This document shows, in pieces, positions 26,375-35,334 of a stretch of DNA of 64,000 bases. Under the pieces are notes generated by a model. That model was not told the origin of the DNA and made no database searches. It was given only the letters and a program-made list of their open reading frames with translations. The position numbers and the translations under genes are program-made. Numbering within the stretch: position 1 is the stretch's first letter; each line of letters opens with the position of its first letter. The stretch is taken from assembly GCF_900156825.1 (NCBI RefSeq), contig NZ_FTOV01000004.1:248001-312000 (forward strand), in the 5' to 3' direction. This DNA is from Chryseobacterium gambrini. Its GTDB lineage: Bacteria > Bacteroidota > Bacteroidia > Flavobacteriales > Weeksellaceae.

Positions 26375-26647
26375 GTGTTTTAATGATTGGGAAATCTGTT
26401 ATTTGAAAAATTTAACATCATTACAAACATCAGATTTGAAAAAATTAATAATTGTGCAAAATTTGTCATCATTGAAAAGCTTTGAGTTCTTTGCTAAGTA
26501 GAATGGCTTTGTGAACTTAAAAATATACATGAGTCTTTAAAAAAACTTTGAGGACTTTACGTCAAAAAATAAGCACGATCATTAATGAAGTATGTACAAA
26601 AAAATTACGGTTACTTAATATAAAAAGAAAATGATTTTGGTACAGAA

Positions 26648-27982
26648 CTATTTCCCAAAAAATGTCTGATACAGAAGATAAAGATTCAAAATGATAATAA
26701 TAAATGAAATAATCCAGACACAGATTTTCAGGAAAGGTTTGTTGACGAATTCGCCCATTTTACCTTTATCACTCGTAAACATAACAAGCGGAACCACTGC
26801 AAAACTCAACTGCATTGAAAGAATAACCTGACTTAAAACCAATAAATCCGTAGTTCCTTCTTCGCCATAAAGAATAGCCACAATAAGAGCGGGAATTACA
26901 GCAATTAGTCTCGTGATCAGTCTTCTCAACCATGGTTTTAATCTGATGTTCAGAAAACCTTCCATTACAATCTGTCCGGCAAGCGTTCCGGTAAGCGTAG
27001 AATTTTGTCCCGAAGCGAGAAGAGCAATTGCAAAAGCAATACTTGCCATTGAAGCTCCTAAAATCGGAGTCAGCATCTTATACGCATCATGGATATCAGC
27101 AACACCTTTATTTCCTGTAATATGGAAAGTTGCCGCTGCCAGAATAAGAATTGCAGCATTAATGAAAAACGCAAGCATTAAAGAAACCGTACTGTCTAAA
27201 GTTGCAAATTTTATTGCCTCTTTTTTACCCTCTCGTGTACGCTCGTAATCCCGTGTCTGCACAATGCTGCTGTGCAAGTACAGATTATGAGGCATCACGG
27301 TAGCTCCCAAAATTCCGATCGCAATGTAAAGCATGGCGGGATTCTGAATGATTTCTTTTTGAGGAATCAGACCACCTAAAAGTTCATTAACAGCAGGTTT
27401 AGAAATAACCAATTCATACACAAAACAGGCGAGAATAATAAAAATCAGTCCGCCGACAATACTTTCGATCCATCGGAAACCTTTTGACTGAAGGAGAAGA
27501 ATGAAAAGGACATCAATAGTCGTAATGACAATTCCCCAGGTAAGAGGAATATGAAAAAGTAAATTTAATGCAATCGCAGAACCGATTACTTCCGCAAGAT
27601 CACAGGCTGCAATGGCAATTTCACAGAATATCCAAAGAATAAAATTGGTAGTGGGACTGAAATGGTCTCTGCAAGCCTGCGCTAAGTCTCTTTCTGCAAC
27701 CACACCTAATTTCACGGACAAATGCTGCAAAATCATTGCAAAAATATTCGAAATTAAAATTACAGAAAGCAGGGTATAGCCAAACTGCGCTCCTCCGGCA
27801 ATATCTGTCGCCCAGTTTCCGGGATCCATATATCCAACGGCAACCATCAGTCCGGGACCTGCAAATGCAAGATATTTTCTCCAGAAACTTGCATTTTTAG
27901 GAACTTTCACCGAAGAATATACTTCAGATAATGAGTGGGAGGTTTTATCTTTTCGCCAGGCGCTTTTTAATTTCAGATTCAT
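26648..27982 (-). CDS. mntH: Nramp family Mn2+/Fe2+ proton symporter
   Basis: 444 residues with 11 membrane helices. The metal-site motifs of Nramp transporters are intact: MDPGNWATDIAGG on helix 1 (Asp and Asn ligands) and ATVMPHNLYLHSS on helix 6 (Met ligand). Imports divalent metal (mainly manganese) across the cytoplasmic membrane with protons. An 18-bp palindrome overlapping the leader (27986-28003) could be the site of a metal-responsive repressor. Monocistronic; the upstream OmpA gene ends in a terminator just before it. Confidence 0.95.
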   Translation of the reverse strand: MNLKLKSAWRKDKTSHSLSEVYSSVKVPKNASFWRKYLAFAGPGLMVAVGYMDPGNWATDIAGGAQFGYTLLSVILISNIFAMILQHLSVKLGVVAERDLAQACRDHFSPTTNFILWIFCEIAIAACDLAEVIGSAIALNLLFHIPLTWGIVITTIDVLFILLLQSKGFRWIESIVGGLIFIILACFVYELVISKPAVNELLGGLIPQKEIIQNPAMLYIAIGILGATVMPHNLYLHSSIVQTRDYERTREGKKEAIKFATLDSTVSLMLAFFINAAILILAAATFHITGNKGVADIHDAYKMLTPILGASMASIAFAIALLASGQNSTLTGTLAGQIVMEGFLNIRLKPWLRRLITRLIAVIPALIVAILYGEEGTTDLLVLSQVILSMQLSFAVVPLVMFTSDKGKMGEFVNKPFLKICVWIISFIIIILNLYLLYQTFFGK

Positions 27983-27985
27983 AAA

Positions 27986-28003
27986 TGTTAGAAATGACTA
28001 ACA
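27986..28003 (-). promoter_or_regulatory. Candidate operator of mntH
   Basis: TGTTAG-N6-CTAACA, perfect 6-bp arms, ending 3 nt before the mntH ATG. Position and symmetry suit a DtxR/MntR- or Fur-like metal sensor, but the sequence matches no consensus I can quote exactly. Confidence 0.4.
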
Positions 28004-28042
28004 AATATAATTAAATAAATAAAAACATACCGTATTTAAAAG

Positions 28043-28073
28043 AAAAAATCCCGGAAATTAAATTTCCGGGATT
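28043..28073 (-). terminator. Terminator of the DUF937-OmpA gene
   Basis: A 12-bp perfect stem (AATCCCGGAAAT / ATTTCCGGGATT) with a 3-nt loop; on the minus strand it is followed by a T tract. 21 bp past the stop at 28095. Confidence 0.9.
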
Positions 28074-28094
28074 CTGATTTTTAAAAGTTTAAGA

Positions 28095-29405
28095 CTATTT
28101 TGTAAATCTTACAGACATTTTTCTGTCGATTGCTCTTTCTGCATCAGATGCTTTGGCATCTACAGTTGCAAACTGACTTCCGTATCCGTCTGCTCCGGTC
28201 ACCTGAGATCCAACTCCTTGTTTCTCCAACCATGATTTAATATAATTGGCTCTGTCTGCCGATAATTTAAGGTTCTTAGTTTCATCTCCTGTTTTATCGG
28301 TATAACCTCCGATTTTTATTTTTGCATCAGGGTAAGCTTTTAATATAGCTACCAAATTCTGCAACTGTCCTTCAGAACCTGCTTCTAAGGCTGTAGAACT
28401 TCCTAATTTAAAGTTTACATGGTCAAAATTATACCACGTTTTTTTTAAAGCAGCATCATCTTTGGCATTTTGATACCCTCCGGATTTTAAGAAAGTGATC
28501 ATGTTGTCTTCCATTCCTCCTTTATATCCTTTTAAGGCAACTCCGTTTAAGTCGATATTCTCATCAACTTTAGCACTTGCGGAATTCATTCCTGCAGTAT
28601 CGGTTGTCATAGCTGCATTTATCGTATCTGTAGACACGGTATTAGAATCCTTCATTGTGGTTGTCGTCGTTGTCTCTTTTTTATCACACTGTTTCCAGAT
28701 AAAATAAGCAGCAGCCACTAAAAGTAATAATGGAAGCAACCATTTCCAGATAGAACCACCTCCTTCATTGTTGTTTCTTTCCGGGAAAGTTCCGTTAGGC
28801 GCTGTGCTTCTTGTTACATCAATTTTCGGTTCTTCAGAAACCGTATTTTTAATGGTATCCTTATCATTGTCAAACTTGTACCCTTTAGCCCAATCCCAGT
28901 CGCCCATATTTAATGAAGCCAAAGAAAGTCCTGCAGGTAAAAGTGTTGAAATAATACCTTTCTGATCACTAAGTAAACTTGAAATTCCGTTTTTATCAAG
29001 ATTGTTATCGGCAGCATATTTTCCTACAGATCCAATCGTTGCACCAGTCACCAGATTAAGCAGCGAATTTGAAGAATTGTTGCTGATTCCTGCATAAGTT
29101 GCGATTCCGTTTACAATTCCACTTAATTTATCACCAAAAATTAATGATAAAAGACTGGAAATGATAGAATTGTTTGATGAACCTCCCATCAGATTGCTTA
29201 AAATTCCATTGGAAGCAGCTCCCGAAATTGCATCTAAAACGGCAGGATTATCAGATTTGTTTGCTAAACCACCCACAACGGCAGGCAATAAACCTCCGAT
29301 TGCTTTTGAAATAGCGGACTCACTTTCTCCGAACTGTGATGCAGCCTGAGATACTAAAGCCGGACCTAATTGTCCTTTAATTAAATCAATAACATTTAAA
29401 GACAT
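28095..29405 (-). CDS. DUF937 - OmpA domain protein
   Basis: 436 residues with an unusual fusion. Residues 1-160 are a DUF937 domain (MSLNVIDLIKGQLGPALVSQ, GGLLPAVVGGLANKS, with repeated glycine-rich helices). After a linker comes a single membrane helix (WLLPLLLLVAAAYFIWKQC, about 222-240), a Thr/Ser-rich spacer and a C-terminal OmpA peptidoglycan-binding domain (KIKIGGYTDKTGDETKNLKLSADR, about 353-376). There is no signal peptide, so the DUF937 part is probably cytoplasmic and the OmpA part periplasmic, holding the cell wall from the inner membrane. The role is not known. Confidence 0.85.
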   Translation of the reverse strand: MSLNVIDLIKGQLGPALVSQAASQFGESESAISKAIGGLLPAVVGGLANKSDNPAVLDAISGAASNGILSNLMGGSSNNSIISSLLSLIFGDKLSGIVNGIATYAGISNNSSNSLLNLVTGATIGSVGKYAADNNLDKNGISSLLSDQKGIISTLLPAGLSLASLNMGDWDWAKGYKFDNDKDTIKNTVSEEPKIDVTRSTAPNGTFPERNNNEGGGSIWKWLLPLLLLVAAAYFIWKQCDKKETTTTTTMKDSNTVSTDTINAAMTTDTAGMNSASAKVDENIDLNGVALKGYKGGMEDNMITFLKSGGYQNAKDDAALKKTWYNFDHVNFKLGSSTALEAGSEGQLQNLVAILKAYPDAKIKIGGYTDKTGDETKNLKLSADRANYIKSWLEKQGVGSQVTGADGYGSQFATVDAKASDAERAIDRKMSVRFTK

Positions 29406-29534
29406 AATAAATTTATTTTAAAGATTAATGTTGGGATAAATTTAAACAAAAAACAGTCCAAATGTTGATTTTTAAAAAAAATCTGCAAAAAATATTAAAA
29501 TTTTTGCAGATTTAATAATTTATTATGTTAAGCT

Positions 29535-31010
29535 TTAATATGCTTTTGCGAATAAAACTCTTCTTTTAGATGGCTTTCCGGAAATCAGTGAAATTCCTTC
29601 TTCAATATCATCATCCAAAGGAATACATCTGATGGTCGCTTTGGTTTCATCCTTAATCTGCTCTTCTTCTTCAGCAGTTCCGTCCCAATGCGCATAAATG
29701 AATCCTCCTTTTTCTTCCAAAACCTTCTTGAATTCTTCATAAGTATCCACTTTCGTAATATTATTTTTTCTGAATTCAAATGCTTTATTGTAAATATCCT
29801 GCTGAATGGTTTTCAGTAATTCTTCAATATAAGAATCTAAACCATCAATAGAACGAACTTCTTTCGTTAAGTTATCTCTTCTGGCAATTTCCACAGATCT
29901 GTTTTCAAGATCTCTTGGTCCCATTGCAATTCTTACAGGAACACCTTTCAGTTCATATTCCGCAAATTTCCAGCCCGGTTTGTTCTGCGTATCATTGTCA
30001 AATTTCACAGAAATTCCTTTTGCTCTCAGTTTAGCCTGAATATCTAAAGCCACTTCGCTGATTTGCGCCAACTGTTCTTCTCCTTTAAAGATCGGAACAA
30101 TCACAACCTGAATCGGAGCCAAAGTAGGAGGAAGTACCAATCCGAAATCATCAGAGTGCGTCATAATCAAAGCGCCCATCAAACGCGTTGAAGTTCCCCA
30201 TGATGTTGCCCATGCGTGTTCGATTTTACCTTCTTTATTCGTGAATTTTACATCAAATGCTTTTGCGAAATTCTGTCCTAAAAAGTGAGATGTTCCCGCC
30301 TGTAAAGCTTTTCCGTCCTGCATCAATGCTTCAATACAATAGGTTTCGTCTGCTCCTGCAAATCTTTCGGAAGGCGTTTTCAACCCCTGAATTACAGGAA
30401 TTGCCATAAAGTTTTCTGCAAAATCTGCATATACGTTATTCATTTTCTCAGCTTCTTCTATCGCTTCTTCTTTGGTAGCATGAGCAGTATGCCCTTCCTG
30501 CCATAAAAATTCTGCTGTTCTTAAGAAAAGACGTGTTCTCATTTCCCAACGGACAACATTCGCCCATTGGTTGATTAATATAGGTAAATCTCTGTAAGAC
30601 TGGATCCAGTTTTTATAAGTATTCCAGATAATTGCTTCTGAAGTGGGACGAACGATAAGCTCTTCCTCCAGCTTAGCATCCGGATCTACAATAAGTTTTG
30701 AAGGATTGTCCGGATCTGTTTTTAATCTGTAATGGGTTACAACTGCACATTCTTTAGCAAAACCTTCTGCATTTTTTTCTTCAGCCTCAAACAGGCTTTT
30801 GGGCACAAAAAGCGGGAAATAAGCATTAACGTGACCTGTTTCTTTGAATTTTTTATCCATTTCGTCACGCATTTTTTCCCAGATCGCATAGCCGTATGGT
30901 TTAATCACCATGCATCCTCGTACTCCTGAGTTTTCAGCTAAGTCGGCTTTTACCACCAACTCATTATACCATTTGCTGTAATCTTCGCTTCTTGAGGTTA
31001 ATTTTGCCAT
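29535..31010 (-). CDS. proS: Prolyl-tRNA synthetase, archaeal/eukaryote (type 3) form
   Basis: 491 residues; charges tRNA-Pro. Class II motif 2 ([25 protein letters not shown]) and motif 3-like [24 protein letters not shown] are clear. The length, the missing editing (INS) insertion and the C-terminal tyrosine (FAKAY) mark the archaeal/eukaryotic type rather than the long bacterial type; this form is common in Bacteroidota. The start ATG gives [16 protein letters not shown]. Single gene, transcribed away from the Trp/Gly-rich lipoprotein. Confidence 0.97.
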   Translation of the reverse strand: MAKLTSRSEDYSKWYNELVVKADLAENSGVRGCMVIKPYGYAIWEKMRDEMDKKFKETGHVNAYFPLFVPKSLFEAEEKNAEGFAKECAVVTHYRLKTDPDNPSKLIVDPDAKLEEELIVRPTSEAIIWNTYKNWIQSYRDLPILINQWANVVRWEMRTRLFLRTAEFLWQEGHTAHATKEEAIEEAEKMNNVYADFAENFMAIPVIQGLKTPSERFAGADETYCIEALMQDGKALQAGTSHFLGQNFAKAFDVKFTNKEGKIEHAWATSWGTSTRLMGALIMTHSDDFGLVLPPTLAPIQVVIVPIFKGEEQLAQISEVALDIQAKLRAKGISVKFDNDTQNKPGWKFAEYELKGVPVRIAMGPRDLENRSVEIARRDNLTKEVRSIDGLDSYIEELLKTIQQDIYNKAFEFRKNNITKVDTYEEFKKVLEEKGGFIYAHWDGTAEEEEQIKDETKATIRCIPLDDDIEEGISLISGKPSKRRVLFAKAY

Positions 31011-31154
31011 TATTTTTTAAAATTTTTTTAACTTTTTTATGTTATTGTTATCTAAAAATAAAAATCTATTTTTGATAGATTTTTGTAACCGTATTTTGGT
31101 ACATTTTTAGTACAGATTGCAAATATAATTTAAATTAAAAATTTTTACGTTATC

Positions 31155-32243
31155 ATGAAAAGAAATATACATAAAAATTTGCTCGGAATGTTAAAATCCA
31201 AAGGGATTCTGGCAATATCAGGCGGATTGTTACTTGTGTCTTGCGGCGCTCAGATGGGTGGCTACAGCGAGACAGATGGCGTTTATTACGACCCGAATAA
31301 AGATACGCTACCTGAAGGCGTAATCATCAACGACAGAGGAAACAGAGTCGGAGAAGATTACAATTATTATCAGGATGATTCCAACGTGATTCAGAATGCT
31401 GAGGCCAATGCTAAAGAAGGAAGATACAGTGATTGGAATAACTATAACTGGAATACTACAGCTACAGATTCAGACTGGGGAAGCTACGCAGGAAGCCAGA
31501 CCAACTATTACGACAATTCATGGGGATGGGGTTCTCCTTGGGGTTGGGGCGGATGGTATGGCGGCTATAATCCTTATTGGGGATATGGCGGATACGGTGG
31601 CTGGAATCTCGGACTTTCCTGGGGTTGGGGCGGCTCATGGGGATGGGGCTCCGGCTGGAATATGGGATGGGGATATTCTCCATACTGGGGCTACAATCCA
31701 TATTGGGGTTGGGGCGGATATTACGGCAATCCTTATTGGGGCTACGGAGGATATTGGGGTGGCGGATATTACGCACCAATGTACAGAAGAAGTGGCTCTA
31801 ACGGAAGAGGTTTCAATACCTATAACGGAGGATTTGCCAGCAAGTATGGCGTAAATTCCGGTGGATTCAGAAGAAGCAACAGCAATGTAGGCGGATTCAG
31901 AGATTCCGGTTCAAATAACGGTGGATTCAGAAACTCTGGTAATACAGGAGGATTCAGACAGGGAAATACGAACGGCGGTTTCAGAAACCCCAATCAGACT
32001 GGAGTAAGACCGCAGGGAGGCTTCAGAAATCCAAACCAGAGTCAGCCAAGACCAAGTTACAATTACCCACAACAATCGCAGCCAAGATATAATGACGGAG
32101 GTTTCAGAAATAACGGAGGCTTCAATAATTCCAACAGCGGAGGCGGCTTCAGATCAGGAGGCGGTGGCTTTAGCGGAGGAAGCGGCGGCGGTGGATTCAG
32201 ATCCGGCGGAGGCGGCGGAGGCGGTTTCCGAGGTGGCAGATAA
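31155..32243 (+). CDS. Trp/Gly/Tyr-rich low-complexity lipoprotein with GGFR repeats
   Basis: 362 residues. Lipobox LLLVSC near residue 30 predicts a lipid anchor. After an ordered start (ETDGVYYDPNKDTLPEGVII) the region from about 110 to 215 is almost all Trp, Gly and Tyr with Pro/Asn (repeats like GWGGWYGGYNPYWGYGG). From about 225 to the end come at least ten GGF(R) repeats with Ser/Asn-rich spacers, finishing in a pure GGGFR tail. Such sequence is disordered, sticky and aromatic-rich. The next gene, an outer-membrane barrel, starts 30 bp after the stop. I do not know a function; I recall similar Flavobacteriia proteins mislabelled prolyl-tRNA synthetase. Confidence 0.8.
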   Translation: MKRNIHKNLLGMLKSKGILAISGGLLLVSCGAQMGGYSETDGVYYDPNKDTLPEGVIINDRGNRVGEDYNYYQDDSNVIQNAEANAKEGRYSDWNNYNWNTTATDSDWGSYAGSQTNYYDNSWGWGSPWGWGGWYGGYNPYWGYGGYGGWNLGLSWGWGGSWGWGSGWNMGWGYSPYWGYNPYWGWGGYYGNPYWGYGGYWGGGYYAPMYRRSGSNGRGFNTYNGGFASKYGVNSGGFRRSNSNVGGFRDSGSNNGGFRNSGNTGGFRQGNTNGGFRNPNQTGVRPQGGFRNPNQSQPRPSYNYPQQSQPRYNDGGFRNNGGFNNSNSGGGFRSGGGGFSGGSGGGGFRSGGGGGGGFRGGR

Positions 32244-32273
32244 TTTTAAAAAGTAATAACTATTCAAAAAATA

Positions 32274-33677
32274 ATGTTAAAAAAATCTTTAGCAATAATG
32301 AGCATTTCTGCTGCATTTTTTGCGCAGGCTCAAGATGTTTCTGTGATTAGAAATACAGTAGATGTTTATTCTAATGCTCCAAATATTGGTTCCGCTAAGT
32401 TCAATGCAATGGGTGGTTCCAACGGAGCTTTAGGAGGTGATGCAAATGCGCTGCTTACCAATCCTGCGGGTTTAGGGGTGGCAATTTCAGGGGAAATTTC
32501 CGGAACATTATCTATTACAAATAACAAGAACACCTCTACTTATGCAGGTTCTTCTTACGGATACAGCATCAATAAAGGGGATCTTGGAAACTTAGGAGCT
32601 GTAATGACTTTTCAGTTATTAACCGAAAGTGCATGGAAATTCATCAATATTGGAGTAAACTATTCCAACCAGTCGATTGAGAATTATATTGAAACTCCGG
32701 GAAACAGCAATTTAGTGTATGATTTTCCTGATGCTAAAAGTTCATCTTTTGGTAGACATGCCTATGACAGATATGGATATTTATCCAAAACAAGTGTTGG
32801 AGTAGGAGCAAACTATAACAATAATTTATATTTAGGGGCAGGATTGAATTTTTTCAACTCATCAATAGATCAGTCGGATACAGCAATGTTTAATTCTTTG
32901 GCTGATGGAAGCTCTGAATATTTCAGTAAGCAGAATACTCCTTTCTACGAAAAAGGAAACGGTTTTTCAGCTTCATTGGGGGTAATTGGAAAATTAAGTC
33001 CTAATTTCAGATTGGGAGCAGCTTTAGAAACTCCGACTTTCTGGGATATCGACAGAAGCTACAATTTCTACAATGATCCTATTTATGGAGATGATACTGC
33101 TATTGAAAACAGAAAATTAACCACTCCTTTAAAGGCAACAGTAAGTGCTGCATTTATTGCGAGTAAAAGTTTTGCTTTGAACGTAGATTATACATTAGGT
33201 TTAACAAAGCCTAAATATAAAGTTTACGGAGATGCTGAAACGGAGCTGAACGACTTCTTTAAAGAGAATTACAAAAATTTATCAGAAGTAAAGATCGGTG
33301 CAGAATACAGAGTTAAACAGTTCAGACTGAGAGGAGGGTATTCTTATGCTTCAAGCCCTTTTGATGCTTTAACGATAAACAGATATTCCAACAATGGAGG
33401 TGTGGATGAAAATCAGTCGTACAGCAACCTGATCCTTAACGACAGAAATGCTTTATCTTTCGGTCTTGGGTACGATTTCAAATCATTCTACATTGATGCT
33501 TCTTATCAGAACATCACTTCAAAATATACCAATCCGTTTTTGTACGGTGTTGCTGATGGTAATTACGAAGCAGGATATTATTCGCCAAGCCGTTTAATTT
33601 CAAGTGATGCTTTTGCGGTGTCGGATGTTAAAAACGTAAGAAACAATTTCTTTATTACACTTGGATGGAAATTCTAA
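32274..33677 (+). CDS. Outer-membrane beta-barrel transport protein (OMPP1/FadL/TodX-like)
   Basis: 467 residues. Signal peptide MLKKSLAIMSISAAFFAQAQ. The start of the mature part (NAPNIGSAKFNAMGGSNGAL followed by LLTNPAGLG) is the conserved N-terminal hatch region of the FadL-type family, often annotated hemin receptor in flavobacteria. The rest is amphipathic beta strands ending in FITLGWKF with a terminal aromatic residue as expected for barrel assembly. It probably passes hydrophobic compounds through the outer membrane. Likely in one message with the lipoprotein 30 bp upstream. Confidence 0.88.
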   Translation: MLKKSLAIMSISAAFFAQAQDVSVIRNTVDVYSNAPNIGSAKFNAMGGSNGALGGDANALLTNPAGLGVAISGEISGTLSITNNKNTSTYAGSSYGYSINKGDLGNLGAVMTFQLLTESAWKFINIGVNYSNQSIENYIETPGNSNLVYDFPDAKSSSFGRHAYDRYGYLSKTSVGVGANYNNNLYLGAGLNFFNSSIDQSDTAMFNSLADGSSEYFSKQNTPFYEKGNGFSASLGVIGKLSPNFRLGAALETPTFWDIDRSYNFYNDPIYGDDTAIENRKLTTPLKATVSAAFIASKSFALNVDYTLGLTKPKYKVYGDAETELNDFFKENYKNLSEVKIGAEYRVKQFRLRGGYSYASSPFDALTINRYSNNGGVDENQSYSNLILNDRNALSFGLGYDFKSFYIDASYQNITSKYTNPFLYGVADGNYEAGYYSPSRLISSDAFAVSDVKNVRNNFFITLGWKF

Positions 33678-33700
33678 TCTGAGTAATAAAACTTATATAA

Positions 33701-33730
33701 AAGCTCCGAATTTACGTTCGGAGCTTTTTT
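33701..33730 (+). terminator. Bidirectional-looking terminator between the barrel gene and the ZIP gene
   Basis: Perfect 10-bp stem AAGCTCCGAA / TTCGGAGCTT with loop TTTACG, a T run on the right and an A run on the left, so it can serve the barrel gene (plus) and the ZIP transporter (minus). Confidence 0.9.
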
Positions 33731-33750
33731 ATTTTAGAAAATTAAATTAA

Positions 33751-34482
33751 TTAATGGTGATGTCCTACGTGATCATGACTGTGAAAAAGATGCATGACCA
33801 AAGCTAAAGAAACCCCTAAAATCACAAGCCCTATTTTCAGCCAGTCGATGTTATGGTTTTTATTGCTTTCAAAAATAATTACCGAAGAAATATGCAGGAA
33901 AATTCCTCCTACAATAGCCAGAAAGTAAGGCTGAAGATCAGGATTGAAATAATTTCCGAGCAGCATTCCCATCGGAGAAGCCAAAGCAAAAAGGGCAACA
34001 ATCAGTAGCGAAGGATAAGAAGGATTGGACTTTGATTCATCTTTTCGGTTAAATAAAAATGCGCCCAAAATAAACGATATCGGAAGATTGTGAAAAACAA
34101 TTCCCAAAAGATAAGGCGATAATTCCTGTTCTTCGTTCGCTAAAGGAATTCCCTCAATAAAAGCATGGATAAAAAGCCCCACCATTAAAGCAACAGGCAG
34201 AATATTATGTTCGCTGTGATGATGAAAATGCCCATGTTCGAAACCTTTGGTTAAAGCTTCAAGAATCATTTGCAGTAAAACTCCGGCAATCACGAAAATA
34301 CCCAGACTGCTTCCTGTTTCTGAGGTATAAACCTGCGGAAATACTTCGTTCAGACAAATGGTAATCAGAAATCCGGCACTTAAAATCAAAAGATTTTTTG
34401 CCAGTTTTTCTTTTTTACCGAAATGTTTTCCCAGAAATACTCCTGTAATAACGCTTAAAACCAGTAAAAGTACGGTAATCAT
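33751..34482 (-). CDS. ZIP family metal transporter
   Basis: 243 residues with about eight membrane helices. The metal-binding motifs are visible: histidine-rich cytosolic loop (GHFHHHSEH), helix 4 GLFIHAFIEGIPLAN with H/E ligands, helix 5 VFHNLPISFILGAF, and a His-rich C-terminus (HSHDHVGHHH). Moves Zn2+ or related divalent metals. Its ATG overlaps the stop of the upstream methyltransferase by 1 bp (TAATG), so the two are translationally coupled despite unlike functions. It ends at a shared bidirectional terminator. Confidence 0.92.
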   Translation of the reverse strand: MITVLLLVLSVITGVFLGKHFGKKEKLAKNLLILSAGFLITICLNEVFPQVYTSETGSSLGIFVIAGVLLQMILEALTKGFEHGHFHHHSEHNILPVALMVGLFIHAFIEGIPLANEEQELSPYLLGIVFHNLPISFILGAFLFNRKDESKSNPSYPSLLIVALFALASPMGMLLGNYFNPDLQPYFLAIVGGIFLHISSVIIFESNKNHNIDWLKIGLVILGVSLALVMHLFHSHDHVGHHH

Positions 34483-35207
34483 TATTTTTTCTTGAATAAA
34501 TTAATGCAACGCGGAGAAGTATCCTTATTAAAATCGTTCAGTTGGTAATCTCCCCAGATTTTTACTCTCTCAAAACCACATTCAGTTGCATAGGAATTGA
34601 TGGCATCCAACGTATGAAGTTTTACTTTTTCGAAGAAATGATACGGCTTTCCGTCTGCTTCAAATTGAATGTCTTTTACAATATGTCTTCCCTCGATTTT
34701 CTTTTTTATTTTAAACTCAATATCTCCGCGAATGATGGTAGATTGCGGAACAATGCTTTTTCTTACGTATTCTTCATTCAGATAATCCAGAACAAAATAT
34801 CCGTCTTGTTTTAATGCATTATAAACCGACTGAAATACTTTTTTGTCATCATTTTCATTATCAAAATATCCGAAGCTTGTAAAAAGATTGAAAACAGCGT
34901 CCATCGGATCTGCATCAATCGGGTTTCTCATGTCGTGAACATCAAAAAGCAAGGTCTGATTCTCAAACTGCTTATCGAATTCTATACTCTGTCTGGAAAG
35001 ATCAAGTCCCAAAACATCATACCCAAGCTTATTAAGAAAAACCGAATGTCTTCCCTTACCACAAGCGAGATCGATGATTTTTGAGTTCGGCGGAAGCTGC
35101 AGTTCTGCAGTAAGTTTTGTAATAAAATTTTCCGCTTCTGTATAGTCTCTGTTGCTGTACAGTACATGATAATAAGGGGTATCAAACCAAGATTCAAACC
35201 ATTCCAT
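34482..35207 (-). CDS. Class I SAM-dependent methyltransferase
   Basis: 241 residues starting MEWFESWFDTPYYHVLYSNR (ATG 35205-35207); the open frame runs 53 codons further but that part crosses the divergent gene's promoter and start. Motif I is IIDLACGKGRHSVFL (about residues 42-56), motif II LGLDLS, then DAVFNLFTSFGYF. These are the UbiE/MenG-like small-molecule methyltransferases of PF13649/PF08241; the substrate is unknown. A -7 box ends 4 nt before the ATG, suggesting a leaderless message. It shares a 122-bp divergent control region with the RNA methylase at 35330. Confidence 0.9.
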   Translation of the reverse strand: MEWFESWFDTPYYHVLYSNRDYTEAENFITKLTAELQLPPNSKIIDLACGKGRHSVFLNKLGYDVLGLDLSRQSIEFDKQFENQTLLFDVHDMRNPIDADPMDAVFNLFTSFGYFDNENDDKKVFQSVYNALKQDGYFVLDYLNEEYVRKSIVPQSTIIRGDIEFKIKKKIEGRHIVKDIQFEADGKPYHFFEKVKLHTLDAINSYATECGFERVKIWGDYQLNDFNKDTSPRCINLFKKK

Positions 35208-35334
35208 ACTGCAAAAATAGTGTTTTTTGAGCGATTGTCTGCTTTTGAGAACCCATGGTTTTTGTAGTTGCAGCGATTTCTGTAAACTATAATCTGACAA
35301 CCAACGACTAAAATTGCTATTTTTGCAGTATGGA
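35203..35334. promoter_or_regulatory. Divergent promoter region with 18-bp inverted repeat
   Basis: The 18-mer CTATTTTTGCAGTATGGA occurs at 35317-35334 on the plus strand and at 35203-35220 on the minus strand. Each copy holds a TATTTTTG -7 box followed 4 nt later by the ATG of its gene (35330 plus, 35207 minus). Transcription would start at or right next to the start codon. The rest of the 132 bp shows no TTTG -33 element. Confidence 0.6.

Noticed and set aside
31396..31854. Alternative-frame and antisense frames in the Trp/Gly-rich gene
   Set aside because: Arise from the repetitive GG-rich codons of the real lipoprotein gene.
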